A stretch of 64,000 bases of DNA from Fomitopsis serialis. Taxonomy: Eukaryota; Basidiomycota; Agaricomycetes; Polyporales; Fomitopsidaceae. The notes beneath the pieces are model-generated. The model did no database searches, was not told where the DNA came from, and saw nothing but the letters and a program-made list of their open reading frames with translations. Of this stretch, positions 32,403-42,621 are shown in pieces (the stretch's first letter is position 1; each line of letters starts with the position of its first letter). Position numbers and translations under genes: made by a program. Location: the NCBI RefSeq assembly GCF_022376445.1, contig NW_025954995.1, positions 1-64,000 of the forward strand. The letters are read 5' to 3'.

Positions 32403-35400
32403 CTAGCCCAGCATCATGTCGTCTGGGTTCCCGTTCACGCGTGCTGGGCCCGCTCCATCATTGGGAGTCTCGTCCGGACTGACAACCGTGACACCGTCGC
32501 GGATACCGAGGTCGATGCCTGGAGCCCCCGGTCGCATGAGAGTCCCGCCCATCCTAACGGCGACCATCATCTGCTCCCGCCGCTCCTGACGAAGCACCTC
32601 CGTCGCCAGTGTCCGTGTATGTCTCTCGCGCTCGCGCTCCGCCCGGCGCTCGTGTCGTCCAGTCTGCACCGGCGTCCCGTCTGCGGTGACCGTACCCGTC
32701 GACGTGGTCTGGCCCGTCCGTGAGCTCTCGGCGTGGTGCTCGGCGTCCTCCTCGGGGTCCTTCGCGCTGCACCAGAACCGGTGGCCCTCGCTCCATGCCA
32801 GGCTCTGGCACTCCTTCCCGCAGTACTTCGCTTTTCTGCATCTCCTGCACTTAGCGAACTCGCGCGGGAACGACTCCCACCGACCGCACAGCACTGCAAG
32901 ATCGAGACGTCAGCCACATGCACCTGCGCGCGACACAACCACAGACAACTGCACTTACTGTTGGCACACTGCCGGATCCCACCTCGACTGTCGTCCTTCC
33001 TGCACGCGTTGCGCATGATGACACCCGCCCAGTACTGGATCTCTGGTGGCAAGGACGGCGGCGGGTTCGAGCTCTCCATATCCACCGAACTGTGGCGAAA
33101 CGTGAACCTCTCCACCAACGCAAACACGTTCGTCATCCGCTGAGGCGTCGGAGGCGCCGCAATCGGCGCGGCAGGCTCAGGGCTCGCTGGCGCCTTCTCC
33201 TTTCCCCGCCCTGTGACGGTGTTGTACGCCCTGATGAACGAATTCGGCTCTTTCGCAGGCCCAATCGGGCCGAACCCGCCCGCGCCTACACCCGCCTTGT
33301 TACTCGGGCCCGCCGCAGACGATGATGATGCGAACCGACCATCGCCAACTGGGAGCTGCGCCGTCGCGGGGTGAAACGTCGTGCGCGGCTTGTAGAACGC
33401 CTGCCGGACGTGGGGGTACTTGCTGAGATATGCCAGGAGCTGCAGGCTGAGAAGCACGTCCTCATCGCGGTACGGGCCTTCCGACTCGCGGGCATGATGG
33501 TGGTGATGGTGGCCATGCGAGCCGCCCGCCGCACCTGCGCCGGCGTTGCCACCCGCACCACCCGTATTCGTTCCACGACTGACATGAGTGCGCCCAGCGC
33601 GAGTGGTCGGAGGATCAGCGGTGGTGACTCGGATATTGGGACTGGGAACAGGGGGGACGTTGATGGAGATAGCGTGGGGGAGGGCGGTTGTGGGCGCCCT
33701 CGGTGTTCGCTCTCCAGGCATCGGCGGATCGGGGCCTATTCTTGCAGGTGGCCCGTCAATAGCACCAGGCGCTCCTGGTGGTGCGCCCATCGCGAAATCG
33801 TCGTTCGTCTCCATCGACACCAGCCCGTCCTCCACGCCTACACCTTCCACGCCGCCATCGCCCTGGCCATTGATAACAATATGGACGTCGTTGTCCATGT
33901 CCAGAGAGCCTGTAGTAGCGGGATTACCCGCATCAGAAACAATGCCCACCGTGCGTCGGGTATGCACAGTGGGCGCGCGAATCGTGCCCGCGGGCGGTCC
34001 GCGCCGCTCGGGAGGTGGCGTCCCCGACGTCGACGCCTCGTCGCCATGGGCACTCTCTTGATCCATATCAACGTCCCCGTCATCTTCGGTCTCGGTCTCT
34101 GGCCGAGAATTGTCCGCAGATGTCGACGTAGATGCGCCCGCAGACTCGGGAGGCGGATCCCGCCGCCGGTAGGTGCGGCGATGTGTGTGACCGCCTCCCA
34201 CAGGGCCTGCAGGCGGGTCCCACGCTGGGCGGGCGATGATCGTGCCACTGCGCTCGCGTCCACTCCCCGTCGGCGTATTGATGCCACCCGGTGTCGGGTT
34301 CGCCGACGAATCTGCTGGGGTATCTGCCCGAGATGTTGTTTCCGCCTCCATAGGCTCGTCCTACGAACACCATTCGCCATCTAAGGCCCGCCAATATGCA
34401 AAGTCCACTCACCTCCGGGGGCAGCGGGGCTAGGCGTCGACTTGGCTCGATTACTTGTTGCTGCAGCGCCCGAGCCAACTGATCTGCCTGTTCTCGCTGA
34501 CGTGCTTCCATCTGTGCTTGCCGCCTTGCGAGTCGTTGTTCCTTCGTCTCCCTCGGCAGACCACTTGCGCTTACACTGGGCCCTACGGCAAATCCCCGTC
34601 CGGCCAACCACGCCTCTAGAATGCATCCGACCACATCGAGCGTCCCTGCCTGTACAACCCGACTTCGAATGAACTCGCTGCCGCGCACACCGATGTTGAC
34701 GATACACTGGAAGGCGAGGGTGAAGCGGTACTGTGCTTGCTTGTCGAAAGACTTTGGGTTCAACGTCGGCACGAGTTTCGGCGGGTGGGCAGATGGTGGC
34801 GATAGGCCGTAAAAGAGCATGGGGTTTTCGGGAGGCGGTGGGCATATGCAGAAGTCGTGCAGGATGCGGACGAGCCGCTCGAGGCCCCCGTCCATGGTCA
34901 TGATCTCGCGGATGCGTGGTGACGTCGATGTGAGGTAGGTAAGGTGCGTCAGGGAATTGAACAGCGGAAGGGGCGAATTCGTGTCGAGAGCTGAGAAGAG
35001 AACGTTAGCCACTAAATCTGATCATGGTTGGGAAGTGAATGTCCTCGGCGAAACACCAGAACTCAATCCGTCGTACCCATACACATAATGAGCGTGGAAA
35101 CGACTCATTGATTTGTATCCACCAGCGATTGTCGAAGCATCACAGGGAGGCCACCACATGAACCCCCGCGTCGCCACGCGTATTGTGGCCATAACCACGA
35201 AGGGACGGCCTCAAGCAAACACTTTGGCGGAAGACAGACAATGACCATCAATTCCATCGAGTGAGCCAGCTGGCCCTGGATCAGTCACCTCGCTCGAGAA
35301 CGCCCGAGTGATGACCTCAAACTGATGAAGCTCATCCGCCAACGGCTGACGAAGTATCACCGGGAAGTCACCCTGCGAACCCGCGTTTCCGCTGTAAGAT

Positions 35401-36219
35401 GCTACAGATCACGCCGAAAGTCTCCGGCGGATTCGATATGGAATACCCCCAGCCAGGCTGCACGAAGCGGACGGGTCGCTGTAACGCAAAGAACTCCGTC
35501 CTCCGCTTCATGTGCCTGTTGGGTGTGGCTCCACGATATGGACTCGACTGGGACGGACCTGTGAAGGATCACAGATCTGCACAGCACGCGCATGCCCGCT
35601 ACAGAGAGCGTGGTTTTGGGCGGGGCATACGCGCGCAGATAATCAAGAGCGACCAGGATAGGTGGGCAACGGGGAGTACAAGGGACCTTGCGCATAATGC
35701 ATCACAACAATGACCGCCGCGTACGGACAGCCTGGACTCCCCGTTCTCCGACGTTCAGAGACACTAGGGTGGCAGCGAGGAGCTGATGTTGTAACTCGCG
35801 AAGAGATGTCGGACGTGCATGAGCGATAGAAAGTAGGAGCGGTAGCAGCAGGCGGGGGAACGCGGCGCTGCCAAGGGAATACGAACTATCACAGGTCCGG
35901 CTGCGATGGGACGAACGTCCCCACCGGAGGCGACCACACTTGCTGATGAGCCGTCGATGACCAGAGGGCAGCGTACACACGACAAGGCGCACCGCGGCTG
36001 TCGTATGCTGCGCGGCGCGTAGACCCGGATCCCTCGCGCTCTGACTAACCCCCAGCCCTGCTCACGCCGCCGCACACACTCGACGTGCAAACCCAACCAG
36101 ACAATCCCGCCGAGGACGACCAACAAGACGCGCAACTCACCTCGTCTGTCATAGAGCTGGGAGGAGATGCAGACGCAAGCCCGATTCTGGGCTGGGAACG
36201 CGAAGTTGGATTCCCGCAT
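32403..36219 (-). CDS. samB: samB/MUB1-type MYND zinc-finger protein
   Basis: Orthologue of Aspergillus SamB and yeast Mub1, partner of the E3 ligase Ubr2 in Rpn4 turnover. ATG 36219: exon 1 (36141-36219) encodes MRESNFAFPAQNRACVCISS-QLYDRR. Exon 2 (from 34990) continues ALDTNSPLPLFNSLTHLTYL, so the join reproduces the family sequence YDRRALD. It then has MDGGLERLVRILHDFCI and FTLAFQCIVNIGVRGSEF (armadillo-like). A long Pro/Ser/Gly-rich low-complexity region follows with a natural run of six histidines (about 33484-33503). Next come LLSLQLLAYLSKYPHVRQAF and the C-terminal MYND finger QCAN-MLCGRWESFPREFAK-CRRCRKAKYCGKECQSLA-WSEGHRFWC. Stop at 32403. The first intron is 1150 nt, about twenty times the usual size here. 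Confidence 0.88.
34991..36140 (-). other. 1150-nt first intron of samB
   Basis: The donor GTGAGT at 36140 and acceptor TTCTCAG at 34991 are fixed by the conserved protein join YDRR|ALD. Other introns in the gene are about 50-60 nt. Open frames inside (for example minus 35764-36140 and plus 35325-35564) have no recognised domain, and no terminal repeats were found by eye. Confidence 0.75.
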
Positions 36220-37009
36220 GAGGCGAAAGAGAGTGGGTGGGTAGAGATGGAGACGGTGTCGCTGTCTGTGTTGCTGAGGGCGGTGGGGACGATGGGGGAC
36301 GGGGTGGCGGGCGGCGAGCGTGCGGTGGACGTCGTCGAGTAGGATGTTGAGGTCGTCTGCCGGTCGGGCGGTGCGATCTGACTGATATGTGGCCCTGTTT
36401 GCGAGTGGCCACCCAGGCACCGCGGCCCGCCCACTTGCCGGTTTGGGCTGCGACTGCCTCCGGAGCGCGCACTCGATGACTAAGCAGCGCTCGGGTGGAA
36501 CACCACTCGCACGCTCTGCCTTACTCACCTCCATCGGATGCTCCGAGTCCTTACGATGGCCGAGTGCTCTCGCGCTGGCACGACACTCTTGGTAACCGCA
36601 TCACAGACATTGGCCATAGTAAAGTACATCAACAACGGACACTGATGCATGTAGTGTCAGTAAACGCATGATCTCGAGGGGCCAAGGATAGGTAAGCCAC
36701 AGTGTATCCGTCCCACAACTTCCAGGGATCTCACCAACCCCAATTAGTAAACATTTAAATGGCCGACGTCTGGCAGTGACATCCGGCTCGGGCTTCGGAA
36801 CACTTGCGCGAGCAGGGCACACACTGGCGTGAGCTCAAGCCTGGCCCCAGCGACAGACAGCGTGAGATGTTACCTGATGTTACCTATACCAAAGTGCTTG
36901 TCCGCATGGCGCGAACACTTGTTCGCAGCATCGCACATCGCAACAGTACTGTCACAGTACAAGAGCTTCATCATACAACCACCATCGTGCATCGTCCGTT
37001 CCCGTCGCG
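36220..37009. other. intergenic, no gene recognised
   Basis: 5' flank of samB. No gene was recognised; scattered short open frames only. Confidence 0.5.
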
Positions 37010-37478
37010 CCCAAGTCCCGAAGTTACGCGTCGATATCGCCATCGTTCCCCTCAGCAGCCCCGTCTCGAAATGCCTTCCCCGGAGGCCGCATATCACAAG
37101 TATCTCGCCCGTCTCGCAAAGTTCTGGCTGTATGGGTTCACGCCTAACGCCGCAGCGCCGTCCCTCCGGTCAAATACCCCCGCCTTGTGTGTGGTTTCAC
37201 GTCGAGACGCCTTGTCATGACCTTGCTTCGCGCATTGATCTCCTGGTCAACGGACCCGCCTTTGAGCGACTGGTCGACTAGACCAGTCTCTGACTTGTTC
37301 ACCGGGTTTCGGACACCTCTCTGTGCAGATATGGACATGACACCGTGTGGGCAGAGCCTTATCCGCCCGATGAGGCGGCTACGCAGACACCTGGTTGCAA
37401 TCGAGGGTGCGTTCCACAAAATCCGATTCACCCGGGAGGCGGAGATTATCTGGTTTCGTACGCGCTGCTTATGATCAG
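37010..37478 (-). pseudogene. degraded copy of the small hydrophilic gene at 53161
   Basis: The minus strand aligns along its length with 53161-53690: SETGLVDQSLKGGSVDQEIN here versus SETGLVDQSLNGGPIGQEID there. Both also share the same 3' flank (gcgacgggaacggacgatgc here). The start codon has become ATA (ATAAGCAGCGCGTAC), an in-frame TAA follows within ten codons, and several small gaps occur. It is therefore a dead duplicate in the opposite orientation, 16 kb from its relative. Confidence 0.8.
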
Positions 37479-38467
37479 GGTGTCAATCGACTCAGCCTTT
37501 CCACTGTTGAGCTGCGTTTTGGTAATGGATGTGTGTACAGCCTGCGCGTCGCGTCCGTCAGCTTACGGAGCTCTCCTTGTTCTCTTCTTAGGCCCCTGCC
37601 CGCCTTGAGTGGGGACTGCATGGCGTCGAGAGACAACAAGTGCAGACTCTCGAACTGCATCCACAGCTCACATATGCACTAGCTGCGTACGAGCACTGTT
37701 CTTCTGAGCATGTGTGCGATTTCACTCTCGATGAGATCCGCCACTCGGAGCGTCGCTCCGTGTGCAAGGTACACACTCATTGGCCATTATAATTTTGGCC
37801 ATGACTTATTCTCACCACTGGCATGAGTGCGCACACGCAGTCTGAGCCGAATGTCGGTCGAATGCGATGCGACGTGGTGCAGCAGACACATTCCATTCAA
37901 GTGCACGTCCTGCTCAGTAACTTAACGACCCCTTGCCATGGCTTTCACGACAGTTCCAGACCAGGACGTACCACTGCCAGTGCCACACCCGCTCCGTAGC
38001 CACTTCGAACTCAGCAACGTGCCAATACCTTACGACTGTCCACACCACTGTTGTACGACTCATCTTCAGTCCAATGCCGCTGTGTACATCGTCGTCGATA
38101 CGCTTGACACCTCTGACAGTGACACGTCGAACGTTCTGAACATCAACGCCTCAGGCCTCAGATTTTCGAAGCCAGATATCAGGACCATGCGCACTGCTAT
38201 CAGGGCATAATATACTCAAGTATACACTTCAATCAGGGCGCTGTGAGCTGCTTGACGATGACTTCTGTCACGCGTAGTGGACCGCCCGACGAAGACGCCG
38301 AACGAGTGGAGGTCACCCCACCGTGCCCGCAATGGACAGGTCTCCCACACGCCAACGACGGTCTCGAGAGATGACACAGCTGGGACACAGCAGAGGCATA
38401 TGGTCCATAATTTAAGTCGCGGGGCAAACGAGAGACTGCATCGGTCAAAGCACAGCTAGCGATTACT
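37479..38467. other. intergenic with one small open frame
   Basis: A 90-codon plus-strand frame at 37938-38210 has a good start context (gccATGg) and begins MAFTTVPDQDVPLPVPHPLR, but shows no known domain. It may be a small orphan gene or chance. Nothing else was recognised. Confidence 0.4.
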
Positions 38468-39163
38468 TCATTCCACTTTGTATCCGACCAGACTCCTCCG
38501 CCCAATGATCTCTCCAATCTGCACGCACCAACGGGTAAAGTTCACGGACACCCGTCAGTAACCTCTCGTGCGCGAGAGTAAGCGCGGCCCACTCACTTTG
38601 AAGATACCGTACGCCTCAAGCGCATACACGCCGACTTTTGTCCAGTCGCCCGACCGCACGAGCTCGCGCCAGTACGCGGGGTTGCTCGCACGCGACCAGA
38701 GGGTGGAGTACGCGTGCTGGAACACGGGCAGCGATGTTGGTGGCTGGAGGCGCTCCGCGACGTAGACCTGCTTCAGAAACTCGCGTGCGACGGAGAGATT
38801 GTACAGGAGAGGCTCTCGGTAGGCTGACCAAACCGCGTCAGTCATTGCCGAAAGTGAAACGAACGGAACAAGAGCAGTTCACACATGTACAGGAGATTGA
38901 AGGCAGGAACAGCAAAGAGAGCACAGACACTCACACCCGAGCATACTCCCAGCCTTCTCGCCGACGGGGCCCATGTACTTCTTGCCCACCTCCACCGCCT
39001 GCCCGAGCCTCTTGCCCGCCGCGGCCACCGCCTCCTCGGCCTTCTTCTGCGCCTCCGCCGTGTTCACGTTGAAGCCTCCGCCGGGTGTGCTCGACGCGAA
39101 GCGTTTCTGCACATGCACACGCGGGCGCAGCTGTGCGAGCCGGAAGGGAACGGACGCGCGCAT
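38468..39163 (-). CDS. ATP20: mitochondrial ATP synthase subunit g
   Basis: Small inner-membrane subunit that helps dimerise F1Fo ATP synthase and shape cristae. ATG 39163; the N-terminus MRASVPFRLAQLRPRVHVQK is basic and amphipathic, fitting a mitochondrial signal. An alanine/lysine-rich helix follows (EAQKKAEEAVAAAGKRLGQA). An intron splits MLG|AYREP. Then come LLYNLSVAREFLKQVYVAER and the segment SNPAYWRELVRSGDWTKVGV-YALEAYGIFK. A second intron leads to IGEIIGRRSLVGYKVE, matching the family C-terminus GEIIGRR..VGY. Stop at 38468. No frame problem was seen. Confidence 0.9.
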
Positions 39164-39574
39164 CCTAGCAATATCGCCCTGGGTCTAACGTACGGTCTAA
39201 GATGGGGTGCTGCAGGAGGGATGCGGAGGACGAGCCTCGCGAACTTGGAGGTGGACGGTGACGGTGACGAGAAATTGTTACCGCTCCCCGTGGGCCGTGG
39301 GCCGTGCTGGCGAGCTCGGAAGGGCCCGGCGCCGTCCGGCGTCCGGCGGGCGCTCCCGGCCGAGCGGCAGCGGCCAGGCCGATCGCGCCCCTCGGCGGGT
39401 GTTATCTAATCTGGAGCAGCGGCCAGGCTGTCCACCGCGCTACGGACGACCTCGATTGCTCAGCAGCCCGTTCGTTCATCCGCCCCGCTGCCCCTGTCCC
39501 TGGCTCTCTGGCTCGTTTTCTTCCTCTTTCTTGCTCTGCGTCCACCTCTGGTTTCTCTCGTGCTGCCCGTACTC

Positions 39575-42281
39575 ATGTCTTCAGAATCCTACCTCTCGCG
39601 TGCCCGCTACGGCAAGGAAAAGGTGCGCGTCTTCCGCATCGTCCGCGAGGGCGCGTGCCATCGCGTCGTCGAGTACAACGTTTCTGCGCTCGTAGAGGGA
39701 GACATCGAAACCAGGTGAGCAGCACTGTCTGTGATCGCACGCAGAGGGCCCGAGGACCCCCGGCTATTTGTGGGAAATCCCCATCCGGACGAGATTGGGT
39801 TCTCGGAGGGGGCATGCCTGATTTTATCCGGACACAGACTCGTTCGGGTGCGTTCAGGAAGGCCTGATCCGCACCCGGCAGGCATTCAGTGGTACTGAGC
39901 ATGTACCAAACATACTCAGTCTGCCGACCACAAGATGTATCAACTCTGGTCATGCCCGACGGTTGACTTGCGCAATGGGTTATGACCTGTCTCGGAGACA
40001 CCTACCGATACGCGAGGGTCCGCGAAACCTGCCGGTTGATAGAGGGAACAACAAGTGGGGCCGTGAAAGGCTTGATCCCTCCATCCGGATGAATGTTCGC
40101 ATGCACAATGTGTGTTGCGAAGTCCAAACAACGAATCGTAGTATGCACAGAGGCTTGATTTCACCCAGCTCAAGAATCGAAATCTTGTAAAATTCCATCC
40201 GAACACGAAGGCCCAGTACTGGGATCTTATATCAGGCATCCCCACCTATAACCGGGGGTCTTAGGGGACATTTCTCCAACCCCTCGCGCTGTGCTATCAA
40301 TTTGCATTTTTTATAACGAAGAGCGGGGTTGACATCCTATGCGCAGCTATACACAGGCGGACAACTCCGTCGTCGTCGCTACCGACTCTAGTACGTGTCC
40401 TTCCTCTCTTGTGCGCTCGCCACCTCACGAAGCCCGCAGTCAAGAACATCACGTACTGTATGTATCCTGACCCGCCTCCGCGCCCGCACAGCGCACCGAC
40501 CCTCGCGTTTCAGACCTCGCCAAGGTCTCCCCGCACATCCTCAGCCCCGAACGGTTCGCGGTGCACCTCGGCACGCACCTCGTCTCGAAGTATCCGCACC
40601 TCCACAAGGCGTTCATCACCATCGAGAAGCTCCGCTGGGCGCGCATCCCCATCGTGAACGACCTCGAGCCCGTCCAGCTCCACCCGCACTCGTACTTCCG
40701 CGACGGCGAGGACAAGCGGTTCACGAGCGTCGAGGTGCGTGCTGCGAAAATGGAGTGAAGTGCGATCGTTGACGGGTCGTAGATCGACGCGACGCTGGGC
40801 AAGGACGCGATCATCGCGAAGGTGACATCTGGGATCAAGGATCTTCTCGGTGCGCACCGCGCGGGGATTTGCGCCGTCGCGACCCCGATCTGACCTTCCC
40901 CGCAGTGCTCAAGTCTACTGGCTCCGCGTTCGAGAACTTCGTGCGCGACGAGTACACGACGCTCGGCGAGGTGAACGACCGCATCCTCAGCACGTCGATC
41001 GACCTCGAGTATGTCTACCGCCCGTTCGCGGTGCCCGCGTTGAAGGACGACCTGCTGCTCGCGCTGGAGGTCGCCGGCGAGGACGCGCAGGCGGGCACCG
41101 CGTGGGAGGCGGACACCGTCGCGGATAGTGCGCGGAAGATCACGCTCGAGACGTTTGCGATCGACGAGAGCGCGAGCGTGCAGGTGCGTTTACTCCGCCG
41201 CTGTTTGACGGCATTAGGGACTGACGTTGGTGTCGAATGTGTAGGCGACGCTGTACAAGATGGCGCAGAAGATCATCTCGACAAACAAATTCGTGGACCA
41301 GGTCTCGTACTCGCTGCCGAACAAGCATTACGTGCCCGTGGACATGAAGTACATCGGGATCGACAACCAGACACCGTTGAGTATCCATTTTCGCCGGTTG
41401 TTTCTGTTTGGCCGCCCGTGCGCTTTGCGTCGATGGTAGCTGCCGGTGCGCGCAACTGCTGTACGCGGCATGGCTGGAACGAGGGGCCGGTGCCGGCTAT
41501 CTATGCCTCGGCAGATCTGTGGCGGTCCGAGAACATCGGGATGCATGGATCTCGGGCGCATCTGAGCCCGCTCGTGGTCGGGTTTGATCGCGTCGGTGCC
41601 GGACACAGGTGGATGGCGTCGGCGCCGCAGTTGGACTGGTTTCTCTGGGGAGACGGAGAGGCAGCTGCGAGGCCCTCCAGTGGCCGCCGGAGCGCTGGGA
41701 AGCGGATGCCCGGGCGTGCGTGCGCAGCAGCGACTTCGTCACTGTGCGGAGGTTGTCTGGCAAGAAGCACGGATGTGCGTGGGCAGGGATGCACCGTTCA
41801 CGGCGCGTCTGTCTGATGAGAGAGAGAATAGGAAGCCCCCGGGGAAGAGATCCCGCTTGCAGCCGAGGGTGCAGAGGGCTCTGCGCCATCTGATTGCAGC
41901 GTTTGGGGGTGCGATGGGGGCAGACATTCCCATGACGCTTGTGTGCGCAGTGTACGAGGGCTGCGCGTAAACCACGGGTGCTGTATCGGACGCTAGTGGC
42001 CACGCGACGCTTGTCTCGCGATGGCGACGGTGATACCCACGTGCGCGTCACGGTCAGCGTGACGTGCGCAGCAGGCGTCGGGGGCGGGCGGCGGGTGGCG
42101 TGGCGGGTCGAGGACAGTGCGCTGACGCGGGTCTGGACTGTGTGCAGATCGGAGGCGGAGGTGTTTGTGCCGCTGACGGCGCCAAGGTACGCGGTCTAGC
42201 CTGGGTCGGTGCGGGGTCGATGGGATGACGCGGGTTTCCTTTTGCAGCGGCCTGATCTCGGCCACAATCTCGCGGCACTGA
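39575..42281 (+). CDS. urate oxidase (uricase)
   Basis: Cofactor-free peroxisomal enzyme that oxidises urate to 5-hydroxyisourate in purine breakdown. ATG 39575 begins MSSESYLSRARYGKEKVRVF (catalytic Lys in YGKEKVR). After a 632-nt intron (39715-40346) come YTQADNSVVVATDSIKNITY (catalytic Thr in TDS) and LAKVSPHILSPERFAVHLG. Then FITIEKLRWARIPIVNDLEP, KSTGSAFENFVRDEYTTL, LEYVYRPFAVPALKDDL and SYSLPNKHYVPVDMKYIGID (catalytic His). A second long intron (41376-42147, donor GTTGAG) joins DNQTP to SEAEVFVPLTAP, and the last exon gives SGLISATISRH. The triad Lys/Thr/His is intact. The C-terminal tripeptide SRH departs from the classic PTS1 SKL, so peroxisomal import is not certain. Intron 1 contains a MITE-like insert. 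Confidence 0.92.
39749..40266. mobile_element. MITE-like element in uricase intron 1
   Basis: Imperfect 19-bp terminal inverted repeats: cccgaggacccccggctat at 39749-39767, and the reverse complement of ccctaagacccccggttat at 40248-40266 (16 of 19 identical). A second inverted match lies just inside (ggggcatgcctgat near 39811 against atcaggcatcccc near 40230). The total is 518 bp with no coding capacity, consistent with a non-autonomous DNA transposon. A target-site duplication was not identified with confidence. Confidence 0.6.
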
Positions 42282-42621
42282 TGGAAGAGTGACGTCAGGG
42301 TGGGTCAAGGGACGTATCTGTGGCTCCCAATCTGGCGTCGGGCAGCCCGACGGGCTGGCGACGAATGCGCGCGGTGGGGCGGGTGTGACGGGGTACCTAC
42401 GGACGTGTACGTAGAGCATGACGGGCGTGACGGCGCAATTGAACTTGTAACGACAGCAGAGGCGTGAGCGTGACACGCGCTGGGGATGTGACGTCGATCA
42501 GAGTGACGTCAGGCGGGGGCGCCTGATTGCTCCACGGCGGTGGCAGGACTAGTGGGAGGTGTTTGGGCCGTGTTTGCTCTCTCCCAGTCTCCACCACATC
42601 TCTCCTCTCCCCGTCATCGTC
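42282..42621. other. promoter region of the transcription factor gene
   Basis: Spacer of about 340 bp. Several TGACG/CGTCA cores occur (42291, 42428, 42478-42510). The 40 bases before the start are pyrimidine-rich. No gene was seen. Confidence 0.45.

Noticed and set aside
39304..39867. 187-codon frame overlapping the uricase start
   Set aside because: It runs through the uricase promoter, exon 1 and intron in a different frame and has no domain; uricase accounts for the coding signal.
40869..41816. Single 315-codon frame through the uricase 3' half
   Set aside because: The first 110 codons are uricase exon; the rest is intron readthrough without similarity to anything recognised.
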